Below, piece by piece: positions 18,317 to 25,661 of a stretch of 64,000 nucleotides of DNA. The DNA lies in assembly GCA_013215945.1 (NCBI GenBank), contig JABSOM010000008.1, forward strand, positions 97,455 to 161,454, read 5' to 3'. The stretch is from Campylobacteraceae bacterium (lineage in GTDB: Bacteria > Campylobacterota > Campylobacteria > Campylobacterales > Arcobacteraceae). A program made the translations under genes and the position numbers. How positions within the stretch are numbered: position 1 is the first letter of the stretch; every line of letters begins with the position of its first letter. The notes beneath the pieces were generated by a model. The model ran no database searches. It was given only the letters and a program-made list of their open reading frames with translations, and was not told where the DNA came from.

Positions 18317-18358
18317 ATTTTAGGAACTTACCTACTTTAGTAGGCTCCTCTCTAAAAT
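18317..18358. other. Nested hairpin of unknown role
   Basis: A 7-bp outer stem (18317-18323 with 18352-18358) and a 5-bp inner stem (18331-18335 with 18340-18344) are separated by symmetric 7-nt internal loops. The structure is perfect in both stems. It could be a second terminator for nrdAB, part of the leader of the gene at 18493, or a small repeat; the sequence alone does not decide. Confidence 0.35.
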
Positions 18359-18492
18359 ACAAATACCGCCTTGACCTTAAAATAATAGGAGAATATAAAA
18401 TAACTCCTAAGGATTATCATAAGTATACTTATTTTGTTATACCCCTCGTATAATAGAATATACAATAATAATTTTAATAAAAAGGATTTAGT

Positions 18493-19011
18493 GTGAATAT
18501 GAAAGATGGAAAAAATAAATATAAATTTTTCGCAATATTATTTTTATTATCAGCATTTATTAGTTTTATTAGGTTTATAATAACTACTGATATTCCATTG
18601 TATAATTTTATTGAAATTATTATTCTAATAGTTATTTCAATTTACTTGTTTACTAAATCTAAAAAAATTGAAGAAGATAATCCAAAAGATAATGAAAAAA
18701 GAAATCTTATAGTATATGAATCGGACAATATTATAAAGTGGGAAGAGTTAAAATTTAATATAGAAGAATTTTATAAAAAGAATTACTTTTCTCGTATTGT
18801 AATAAACAAAGAAAATACGTGGATGATTAAAAAAAATGAAAATGAAGAGAATAATACTTATATCGCTATGTTTCTTATGAGTAATTGTATAAAAATAGAA
18901 GTTTTTAATGCAATACCTATTGATAGTAAAATAATAGATAACTTTAACTTAAGAGTTGTAACTTCAGGAATGGAGGGAGAGGCACCTTTATTTATTCTCC
19001 AAAAAGATTAA
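18493..19011 (+). CDS. Hypothetical membrane-anchored protein
   Basis: Not recognised. The 172-residue product has two N-terminal transmembrane helices (about 10-29 and 36-53), then a charged linker and a soluble alpha/beta-looking domain (about 68-172, from NLIVYESDNIIKWEELKF to PLFILQKD). GTG at 18493 has AAGGA six bases upstream and is preferred over ATG 18499. The gene is even more AT-rich than its neighbours and sits beside the repeat element at 19069, so it may be a recent arrival. It has no operon partner. Confidence 0.6.
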   Translation: MNMKDGKNKYKFFAILFLLSAFISFIRFIITTDIPLYNFIEIIILIVISIYLFTKSKKIEEDNPKDNEKRNLIVYESDNIIKWEELKFNIEEFYKKNYFSRIVINKENTWMIKKNENEENNTYIAMFLMSNCIKIEVFNAIPIDSKIIDNFNLRVVTSGMEGEAPLFILQKD

Positions 19012-19068
19012 AGTATTATTTGATTGTTTCAAAAGGTACCAAATGAAACGTACTATTGTATTTTTAAC

Positions 19069-19643
19069 GAGCTCATACAAAGTGACCTTTGCGCTTTTTT
19101 CTTTTTCTTAATTGTAAGAAAAAGAAACAAAAAGAAGCAACTGACACATTGATAAAGCCCTTCGGGTTCCTAAATATTTTTATTTGTTAGCTAGGTTCAA
19201 AAACTCACTAAAATGTGCTAAAGAGCACATTTCTAACGCTCAGACAGTTTTCACCTTTTTCCGCTAAAAAATAAAAATATTTAGCTTTCTCAAAGTCAGG
19301 GGAAGAGCCCAAGGAAAGATTATTTTACTTAATATATGTTCTGTACTCTTTACTCTTTTGAATATATTTAAAAAGAGAAAACATTTAAAAGTAAAATGTG
19401 GAGCGGTAATCCTGCCTTTGTTGAAGCCGAGTGTTTATTTATTGTTTCGAAACAGCATGAGGACTGTGTGACCGTTAAGAAAGGTGCTTTAACGCACGTT
19501 TTAGGGAGTTCCGCAAGGCAGAAACAATAAATAACAAGCGAGGGCAACCGGAGGTCTTCAACAACTTGGCAGTTGCTTCTTTTGTTACGTTTCTTTCAAT
19601 AAAGAAAAGTAAGGAGCGTATAGCTTCAGCTTTACATGAGCTC
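19069..19643. repeat. 575-bp non-coding element of nested inverted repeats (possible MITE or structured RNA)
   Basis: The ends are imperfect inverted repeats (19069-19082 with 19630-19643, 12 of 14 matching, both starting GAGCTCAT). Inside lie longer arms (19122-19143 with 19570-19595), with 14 contiguous matches plus 7 after a short insertion. Two inner modules follow. Module A has perfect 15-bp arms (19171-19185 with 19269-19283) enclosing a perfect 9-bp hairpin (19211-19219 with 19224-19232). Module B has 9-bp arms (19418-19426 with 19556-19564) and 14-bp arms (19435-19448 with 19521-19534). No coding frame with a ribosome binding site is seen, and module B looks less AT-rich than the surroundings. 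A partial second left end occurs at 20745-20760. Confidence 0.65.
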
Positions 19644-20037
19644 TAAAAACCAGACACATAAAAGAATATGAAAATTACTTCTAAATTATTATCATAAATA
19701 TATTTTATTTTTAAAAAGTAAATTATAGTCTATTGATTGATTATAGTGAAATGTATTTAGTTGGATTGAAAATGTTTGTAAGTTAATAAAAAATGGATTT
19801 TGTATTTTAAGTAATATATTAACACATATTTAGAAATTAATCTAAATATGCATTAACGCATCTAAGACTCGAATTATAACAGATATTTCTTATAGTCATC
19901 TTAATAATTACACTTATTGTAAATAAAGTTTTTATATATTTTGATATGCTCAAAATATTCCTTTGTACTTTTATTTCTGCTATTTCAATAGACTTTAAAA
20001 CTCTTCTAATATAATCTTTAATAATAAAAGGAAAACA
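19644..20037. other. AT-rich non-coding stretch upstream of LysE gene
   Basis: About 390 bp without a credible gene. It holds one perfect 10-bp hairpin with a 6-nt loop (19825-19834 with 19841-19850), of unknown role and without a U run. The ribosome binding site AAAGGAAA of the following gene is at its end. I see no clear sigma-70 promoter. Confidence 0.4.
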
Positions 20038-20652
20038 GTGGAATTAATCATAAGTATTTTTATCTTTGCCCTAAGCTCTAGCATAACCCCAGGACCAAAT
20101 ACTGTAATGATAATGGCATCAGGCCTTAACCATGGAATTAAAAACAGCCTTCCCCATGTTTTTGGTATCTGTTTTGGTTTTCCTATCATGGTAATTCTTT
20201 TAGGCTTAGGTCTTGGTTTTATTTTTGAAAAATACACTTTTTTACATGAAATAATAAAAATCACAGGTGTTTTATATTTGCTTTTTTTAGCCTATAAAAT
20301 ATCCACATCAGCAAAAGCTTCTTTTAAAAGCAAAAAATCAAAAGCAATGACTTTTGTACAGGCTTTTATTTTTCAATGGCTTAATCCCAAAGCATGGGTT
20401 GTAGCAGCTGGTGCAATCTCTGCTTATACGAACGCTTCTTCGAATATTTATTCGCAAGTTTTTTTAATAGCTTTTATCTTTTTCCTTGTGGCTTTTCCCA
20501 GTGTATTTATATGGTTGATTTTTGGAAGTAAATTAAAGAAAGTTCTTAAAAATAACAAACATCACAGAATATTTAATTATACAATGGGATTTTTATTGTT
20601 TTTATCTATTCTTCCAATAATAAATGAGCTCTTAATAAAATATATTCTATAA
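20038..20652 (+). CDS. LysE/RhtB family exporter
   Basis: Inner-membrane amino-acid (or related metabolite) exporter of 204 residues with about six helices. The N-terminal SSSITPGPNTVMIMASGLNHGIKNSLPHVFGICFGF (about 12-48) is the classic LysE-family signature. FQWLNPKAWVVAAGAISAY (about 113-131) is the second conserved block. GTG start at 20038 with AAAGGAAA upstream. A second, different LysE protein is at 29988-30617. It lies between the nested-repeat element and its partial copy, so it may be part of a mobile or rearranged segment. Substrate unknown. Confidence 0.92.
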   Translation: MELIISIFIFALSSSITPGPNTVMIMASGLNHGIKNSLPHVFGICFGFPIMVILLGLGLGFIFEKYTFLHEIIKITGVLYLLFLAYKISTSAKASFKSKKSKAMTFVQAFIFQWLNPKAWVVAAGAISAYTNASSNIYSQVFLIAFIFFLVAFPSVFIWLIFGSKLKKVLKNNKHHRIFNYTMGFLLFLSILPIINELLIKYIL

Positions 20653-21013
20653 ATAAAGCGATTTAAATTCACCCTATAAAATTTTGTCCCTAAGAATAAA
20701 TCTCTGTTTTGTAATAATTAATGATTGAAGTTATTGTTATTTAAGAGCTCAAACAAAGTGTTTTTGGTACTTTTTGCTCTGTAAACAGAATTTACTGTGG
20801 ATATTTTTATGATGATAGAACGATAAAAAATACTGGTTTTTTACTTACTTTTTAGAAGTGGAATTTATTACACTTTAGAATATTTATTGGATAATAAAAT
20901 ATCCATATTTTCCCCTATTTTCAATGTTTTAAATCAATTCTTTTTTCTTTGTATAGAGATATAATTTTATATGTTACAAAAATAAAACCTCTCTTACGAT
21001 ACAAGGAGCAAGC
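20653..21013. promoter_or_regulatory. Intergenic region with diguanylate cyclase promoter
   Basis: A 361-bp non-coding gap. The promoter of the downstream gene is suggested by TATAAT at 20960-20965, giving a leader of about 40 nt that ends in the strong ribosome binding site AAGGAG (21003-21008) before ATG 21014. The gap also contains the partial repeat end at 20745-20760. Otherwise nothing is recognised. Confidence 0.45.
20745..20760 (+). repeat. Solo partial left end of the nested-repeat element
   Basis: Sixteen bases matching the first 16 bases of the element at 19069 at 15 positions (GAGCTCA-ACAAAGTG), and both copies are preceded by TTTAA. The similarity then decays, though both continue with T-rich sequence. 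The rest of the element, including the right end, is absent, so this is either a remnant or a shared regulatory word. Confidence 0.4.
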
Positions 21014-22546
21014 ATGAACATCAACAAAATATTCTTTAGTTTTGCAATCATTTTTCTTTTTGCACTGGCAAGTGCTTTTTTTACGATATCAACGATTAAA
21101 AAGTTAAATGCTCATACACAAAAGATGTATACCCACCCTTTTAGTGTAAGCAATGCTATTGCAAATATTCAAACCTCCATTATTACGATGCACAGAAATA
21201 TGAAAGATGTAGTTCTTACGAAATATTCTTTTCATCAAAGTAAAGAAATAAGTGTTGTCATTAAAAATCCTTTAGAACTGTTAAAAATCATTGAAGCTAT
21301 TCAAGAAGAAGAAAGTAAGGTTTATAAAGAATTTGATCTGATTTATTTGAGATACTTAGGAAAAAAAGAAGACATTGATGTTTCTTTCAAAGCTTTTAAA
21401 GAGTGGAAAGTTATACGGCAAGAAGTTATCTTTCTTATTTATCAACACAAATTAGAAAAAGCCATAGATATTACTAAAGGCAAAGGTGCTAAACATATAA
21501 ATGATTTATATAAACAAATTGATGTGCTTAAAAGTTTTGCTTTTAATAAAGCCAATGAATATTATGAACTGTCCTTAAAAGATGAGCCTTTGGAGCAAAT
21601 AATTATGGTATTTGTGGCAACTTTTTTTCTAGCTACCCTGATTGTTATGTACGTGGTTAGTACGCTTTTAAAAAACAATAAAAACAATCAAAAACAGTTA
21701 AATCTAATTGATCAAAATATTTTGACATCTAACATGTCTCTTGATAAAAAAATACTCTCAATTAGCAGTGCTTTATGTTATGTATTGCATACGAAAAAAG
21801 AAAAAATACTTAACAGTGAAAACAAGTACTTTTTTACCAATGAATCACATTTCCTCAATTTTGAAAATACTATATATTCTGGGAAACACTATAAAGGTGA
21901 AATACCAATTACAATAGAAGAAGAAGATGTTTGGTATGAAATTGAGGTTCTCCCAGAGTTTAACGATAAGTTTATTTTAGAAAAGTTTACTATTTTATTA
22001 ACAAATATTTCAGATAAAAAACAAATAGAAAAAGTCTCTATTACGGATACTTTAACCTCTTTATATAATAGAAATTATTTTGAAATGATTTTTTCAAAAG
22101 AGATTAATAGAGCAAAAAGAGAACATAAAGAGTTAAGTATTATAATGTTGGATATTGATTATTTTAAAAAATATAATGATACTTATGGCCACCAAGAAGG
22201 TGACCATGCACTAAGAAAAGTGGCAAGTATAATTATCTCTCATACAAAACGCTCAAATGATTATGCTTTTAGAATTGGGGGAGAAGAGTTTATTATTCTA
22301 AGTTATCAAGAAGATATGGCTGCTTTAAATAGTTTTGCCATGAGTTTTATTAGGGATATTGAAGCTTTACACATTCCACACAAAAAAAACAATATATCCA
22401 AGTATGTTACTATATCGGCAGGTGCCATTCTTTTTGGTACAAATAACGTATTATCACCAGATGAAATGTATAAAAAAGTAGATGAGTTATTGTATAAAGC
22501 AAAAAATGCAGGCAGAAACAAAGTTGAAAGTATTTATTTTAAATAA
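21014..22546 (+). CDS. Membrane diguanylate cyclase (four-helix-bundle sensor + GGDEF)
   Basis: Makes cyclic di-GMP from two GTP. In 510 residues a first transmembrane helix (about 7-27) and a second (about 196-217) flank a periplasmic all-helical region resembling 4HB-MCP sensors. A PAS-like segment (about 245-340) leads to the GGDEF domain (about 345-505). The active-site loop reads RIGGEEF (a functional GGEEF variant), and an I-site RSND lies five residues before it, so product inhibition is expected. The metal-binding DIDYFK and NDTYGHQEGD motifs are intact. It is a single gene with its own promoter. Confidence 0.93.
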   Translation: MNINKIFFSFAIIFLFALASAFFTISTIKKLNAHTQKMYTHPFSVSNAIANIQTSIITMHRNMKDVVLTKYSFHQSKEISVVIKNPLELLKIIEAIQEEESKVYKEFDLIYLRYLGKKEDIDVSFKAFKEWKVIRQEVIFLIYQHKLEKAIDITKGKGAKHINDLYKQIDVLKSFAFNKANEYYELSLKDEPLEQIIMVFVATFFLATLIVMYVVSTLLKNNKNNQKQLNLIDQNILTSNMSLDKKILSISSALCYVLHTKKEKILNSENKYFFTNESHFLNFENTIYSGKHYKGEIPITIEEEDVWYEIEVLPEFNDKFILEKFTILLTNISDKKQIEKVSITDTLTSLYNRNYFEMIFSKEINRAKREHKELSIIMLDIDYFKKYNDTYGHQEGDHALRKVASIIISHTKRSNDYAFRIGGEEFIILSYQEDMAALNSFAMSFIRDIEALHIPHKKNNISKYVTISAGAILFGTNNVLSPDEMYKKVDELLYKAKNAGRNKVESIYFK

Positions 22547-22625
22547 TAAGTTCTTATGCGCATGTTTTATTTAATCTGTACATAAAACTTTTTAGTTAAA
22601 CTATGCAAAATAATATTGGAGAAAC

Positions 22626-23057
22626 ATGTTCACAGATACAATAAACCCAAGATTTTCTGAAACAGATGCTTTAGGGCATATAAACAATAATACGTATGGA
22701 ATTTGGTTTGAAGCAGCCAGAGATTCAATTTATAAAATATTCATTCCTTCTTTAAATGCAAAAAAATGGAATTTAATTATGGCTCACAGTTCTTATGATT
22801 TTTTAGCTGAAGTGCATTATGGAAAAGAAGTTATTATAAAAACAGCGCTTGAAAAAATAGGAAATTCTTCTTTTCATTTAACCCATGCTGTGTATCAGAA
22901 CAAACATTTGTGTACAACAAGTAAGGGTATTTTAATTCATTTTGACCATGACAAAAAGAAGTCCGTTGTTATTCCTTTGCATATTAAAGATGAGTTAAAT
23001 AAACATCTTTTTAATAAAGCTTGGCCTCTCAAACTAGCTGATTTGGATGAACTTTAG
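22626..23057 (+). CDS. Acyl-CoA thioesterase, 4HBT (YbgC-like) family
   Basis: Cytoplasmic hotdog-fold thioesterase of 143 residues. The N-terminal FSETDALGHINNNTYGIWFEAARD (about 10-33) carries the usual Asp-x-x-Gly-His-x-Asn-Asn-x-x-Tyr-x-x-Trp-Phe-Glu pattern. In this pattern the Asp-position acid and His form the active site; here the residue after the acid is Ala-Leu. Substrate acyl chain is unknown. A good ribosome binding site (TTGGAG) precedes ATG 22626. It stands alone between a cyclase and a convergent small ORF. Confidence 0.9.
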   Translation: MFTDTINPRFSETDALGHINNNTYGIWFEAARDSIYKIFIPSLNAKKWNLIMAHSSYDFLAEVHYGKEVIIKTALEKIGNSSFHLTHAVYQNKHLCTTSKGILIHFDHDKKKSVVIPLHIKDELNKHLFNKAWPLKLADLDEL

Positions 23058-23073
23058 ATAAATAAGTTTTATT

Positions 23074-23142
23074 TTATTGTAAAACTAAAACAAGTCCCAA
23101 AGCAATAAAAAAGAAACGTGCAAATTTAATGAGCATTTTCAT
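23074..23142 (-). CDS. Putative 22-residue hydrophobic small protein
   Basis: A minus-strand frame of 22 codons plus stop starts at ATG 23142 with AAAGGA seven bases upstream, an almost ideal ribosome binding site. The product is basic at the N-terminus (MKMLIKFARF) then hydrophobic to the end (FFIALGLVLVLQ), the look of a single-pass inner-membrane small protein. It lies in the gap between two genes on opposite strands. No homologue is recognised. A chance frame is possible in DNA this AT-rich, but the start context argues for translation. Confidence 0.4.
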   Translation of the reverse strand: MKMLIKFARFFFIALGLVLVLQ

Positions 23143-23232
23143 TGTATATCCTTTATTTATCTAGTTTATCACAGTATCTTTTTTTCTCTAATTAAGAATT
23201 AGAGTTAAAGGCTTTTTTTAAGCCTTTACACT

Positions 23233-24642
23233 CTAGTTAAATGAGCTTTGATACGTAAGTTCATACTGTGTCTCTAGGTTAAACGAGCTCTTTTTAGGTA
23301 ATTCTATAGTATAAATATAAGAATACAAAGCATCTTTTTTAAAAGAACAATTATTTTTGCAATTATGTTCTATATCAATATTTTTGACATTTGATGAGTT
23401 ATACTGTTCTCTTATTTCTATCAATCTTTTTGTATTGCTTTTATTCTCAATTTTTCTTATATAAGAGCTTTTAATATAACGTTTTGTTCGTTTAAACGCT
23501 GTTTGGTTGATTTCTTGTGAGATATCAAAAAACTTACCAATATTAATAGAGATTTTTTCATCAAGAGAAGTGTGTTTTATACTACTTTGACCGATAAAAT
23601 GAGACAATGTTTCATCTTTTTTGTACACCCTAATTGTTCCTTTTGGCAAAGGTATACCCAAACCATCGTTTTTTGTATTATTAAGTTCGATAATATGAGA
23701 GAGTTTGTTACTAGGAATTTTATTAAATGCATGAAAATAAATTGAATTTTTACTTTGTGCTTTTGTTTTTATTTTTAAATTTTGTTTATTAATAAAATTG
23801 ATTTGTTTTTTTTCTTTATTGTTTATGCTTTCTTTAAAAGGTATTTTATACAAATGATACCCCGCAAACTCTTTTTGCGAAACTACAGGGGAACTTTCCA
23901 TGAGTGCCATTGATTTGTATCTTCTTTGTAAGTTTATTTTAGGTGCATTTGTTTGTACTTCTCCTGCTATTACGTAAATATTTGCATTCTCATAGGATTT
24001 TCCTGAATTATTATTAATAGTAATCCAAGCGGAAAGAGAATTTGTTTTATCCAGTTTTAAAATATAATCACTTTTCCACGAAATATTACGTGTAAGATAA
24101 TTTAATTCTATGTTTTGCAGACCTTTTTTTGATTTTGTATTCCAAATAAGAGAAGGTTTTGTAAGCAAATCTTTTGGAAGTGAATCAAAAATGATATCGC
24201 TGTTTTTAATACCTGAAATAATTTCATTGTTTTTTTGAAGTAAGATTGGGTTTAAAGAAAGTAAAATAGCTTTTTCTTTTTTATAGGTATAAGCACTTGA
24301 ATATACTTTATAGGTGATTTCTTTATTGATGTGTTTTTGAAGTAATTTGTTTAAAGATAAAATATCATAATGATAATTTTGGGAATATAAAATGGTTTTT
24401 TTTGAAAAAGTAGGAATAATGGATTCAAATATAACAGAAGAAGGTATGCCTTCATATATAAGTGTTTGTTTTCCCTCTTTTTTTAAGTTTATACTTCTGT
24501 GTTCATTTATCATGGCAAGATTATTGTTATAGATGCTTATTGAGATATCTTTGCTATGTAATATTTTGCTTGTTTCTTGAGAAAATAAATTACTTGTAAG
24601 TAATAATATAAGGATACTTTTTTTTAAATGATTAACGTACAT
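23233..24642 (-). CDS. DUF4139 domain-containing secreted protein
   Basis: A 469-residue protein with a signal peptide (about 1-21, ending LFSQ). After it comes the family opening ISIYNNNLAMINEHRSINLKKEGKQTLIYEGIPSSV (about 36-71). Further blocks are LNYLTRNISWKSDYILKL (about 178-195) and NNSGKSYENANIYVIAGEVQ (about 205-225), which match DUF4139/mucoidy-inhibitor-A-like proteins. Molecular function of the family is unknown; an envelope location is expected. It is monocistronic on the minus strand. Terminal residues QYELTYQSSF look like a beta-rich C-terminus. Confidence 0.85.
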   Translation of the reverse strand: MYVNHLKKSILILLLTSNLFSQETSKILHSKDISISIYNNNLAMINEHRSINLKKEGKQTLIYEGIPSSVIFESIIPTFSKKTILYSQNYHYDILSLNKLLQKHINKEITYKVYSSAYTYKKEKAILLSLNPILLQKNNEIISGIKNSDIIFDSLPKDLLTKPSLIWNTKSKKGLQNIELNYLTRNISWKSDYILKLDKTNSLSAWITINNNSGKSYENANIYVIAGEVQTNAPKINLQRRYKSMALMESSPVVSQKEFAGYHLYKIPFKESINNKEKKQINFINKQNLKIKTKAQSKNSIYFHAFNKIPSNKLSHIIELNNTKNDGLGIPLPKGTIRVYKKDETLSHFIGQSSIKHTSLDEKISINIGKFFDISQEINQTAFKRTKRYIKSSYIRKIENKSNTKRLIEIREQYNSSNVKNIDIEHNCKNNCSFKKDALYSYIYTIELPKKSSFNLETQYELTYQSSFN

Positions 24643-24774
24643 ACTGGCCCTTTGTTTATTGTTTATTTTTAGTATACAATAGAAATTAAGATAAAAGATA
24701 CTTATAAATAGTGTACTTATTGTTAAGCTTTTTTGATATACACTGCTAAATATATTATTATTTGAGGATTAAAG

Positions 24775-25032
24775 ATGATAGAAAAAAGAGTAAAAGATTT
24801 TTTACAAGAATCTTTCCTAGACTTAGGAGATTTTACTTATACTTTTGAAGAAGACAATAAAGAATTAATTGTTATTTTTACAGAGATTTTTACTAAACCT
24901 TTTGAAAAAGAACTTTTGTTTAAAGAAATAGAGGGTATTTTGTACTTTCATTCTATTTCTTATGGTCATAAAAACATAGAAAAAGGGCAAAATATAAAAT
25001 ATTTTTGGATTGAACTGTTAAGTGAGCATTAA
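24775..25032 (+). CDS. Hypothetical small acidic protein
   Basis: Not recognised. The 85-residue product is acidic and soluble, without signal peptide or membrane helix. The pattern FTYTFEEDNKELIVIFTEIFTKPFEKELLFKEIEGILYFHSISYGHKN suggests a small alpha/beta fold. ATG 24775 has TGAGGA just upstream. The next hypothetical gene starts 72 nt further on the same strand and may be cotranscribed. Confidence 0.6.
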   Translation: MIEKRVKDFLQESFLDLGDFTYTFEEDNKELIVIFTEIFTKPFEKELLFKEIEGILYFHSISYGHKNIEKGQNIKYFWIELLSEH

Positions 25033-25104
25033 ATAAATTTTTTTATTATATTGTTTTTAAGTAAAAAGGTTTTACAATGATATAAAAAAATAAAGGAACT
25101 TCTG

Positions 25105-25548
25105 ATGAGGGAAGAGGAACGAAGAGATAAGTTAAATGTTGACTCTGTTTTGTTAAAAGAACTTCGTATCTTGGGATATAATATTACAAATACTAAACTT
25201 GAAATTATGATAGAAAAATGTTTTATCTATAAAGAAAGTATTTATTTAGCTTTGAGAAATAAAAACAACAAGTCCCAACTTGCATTTATTTATTTTGATC
25301 ATTTTTCAAAAAATGAATCTAGGTGTCGTTTAAAAGCAATGATAGTTGATAATAAAAACCTAGAGGAAAATGCTGCTTTTGTTTTTGTTGAATACAGCAA
25401 ACGAATAAAATACAAAAATTCAAGAGAAGGAAATGAACAAAGTTTAGGTGATGAATATAACAAATATGAATATATTGAATTTAAGGAAAGTAAATTTACT
25501 TATGATGGAAAACTTCATTTAGGACTTAAATCAGAAATAATTATTTAA
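25105..25548 (+). CDS. Hypothetical cytoplasmic protein
   Basis: Not recognised. It has 147 residues, charged and soluble, with no signal peptide or cysteine motif. It alternates beta-like (SIYLALRN, SQLAFIYFDHF) and charged segments. ATG at 25105 has AAAGGAA upstream. It may form a pair with the preceding 85-residue protein. No function is assigned. Confidence 0.6.
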   Translation: MREEERRDKLNVDSVLLKELRILGYNITNTKLEIMIEKCFIYKESIYLALRNKNNKSQLAFIYFDHFSKNESRCRLKAMIVDNKNLEENAAFVFVEYSKRIKYKNSREGNEQSLGDEYNKYEYIEFKESKFTYDGKLHLGLKSEIII

Positions 25549-25556
25549 TAATTATT

Positions 25557-25584
25557 ATATAGTTACAATATAGTTACTATATAG
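25557..25584 (+). promoter_or_regulatory. Three ATATAG repeats at 11-bp spacing
   Basis: ATATAGTTAC at 25557-25566 and 25568-25577, and ATATAG again at 25579-25584, are in exact 11-bp phase, one helical turn. Direct repeats with this spacing are typical of OmpR-family regulator sites. They lie about 80 bp before the start of the c-di-GMP gene at 25662. A chance occurrence in AT-rich DNA cannot be excluded. Confidence 0.35.
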
Positions 25585-25661
25585 CCTATATAAGAGCTGA
25601 TTATATAATTTACTTTTAAAAATAATCTCATTATAATGAAGTGATTTTATATTGGAGCATT

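Noticed and set aside
19069..19643. Insertion sequence with transposase
   Set aside because: No open frame long enough to encode a transposase on either strand.
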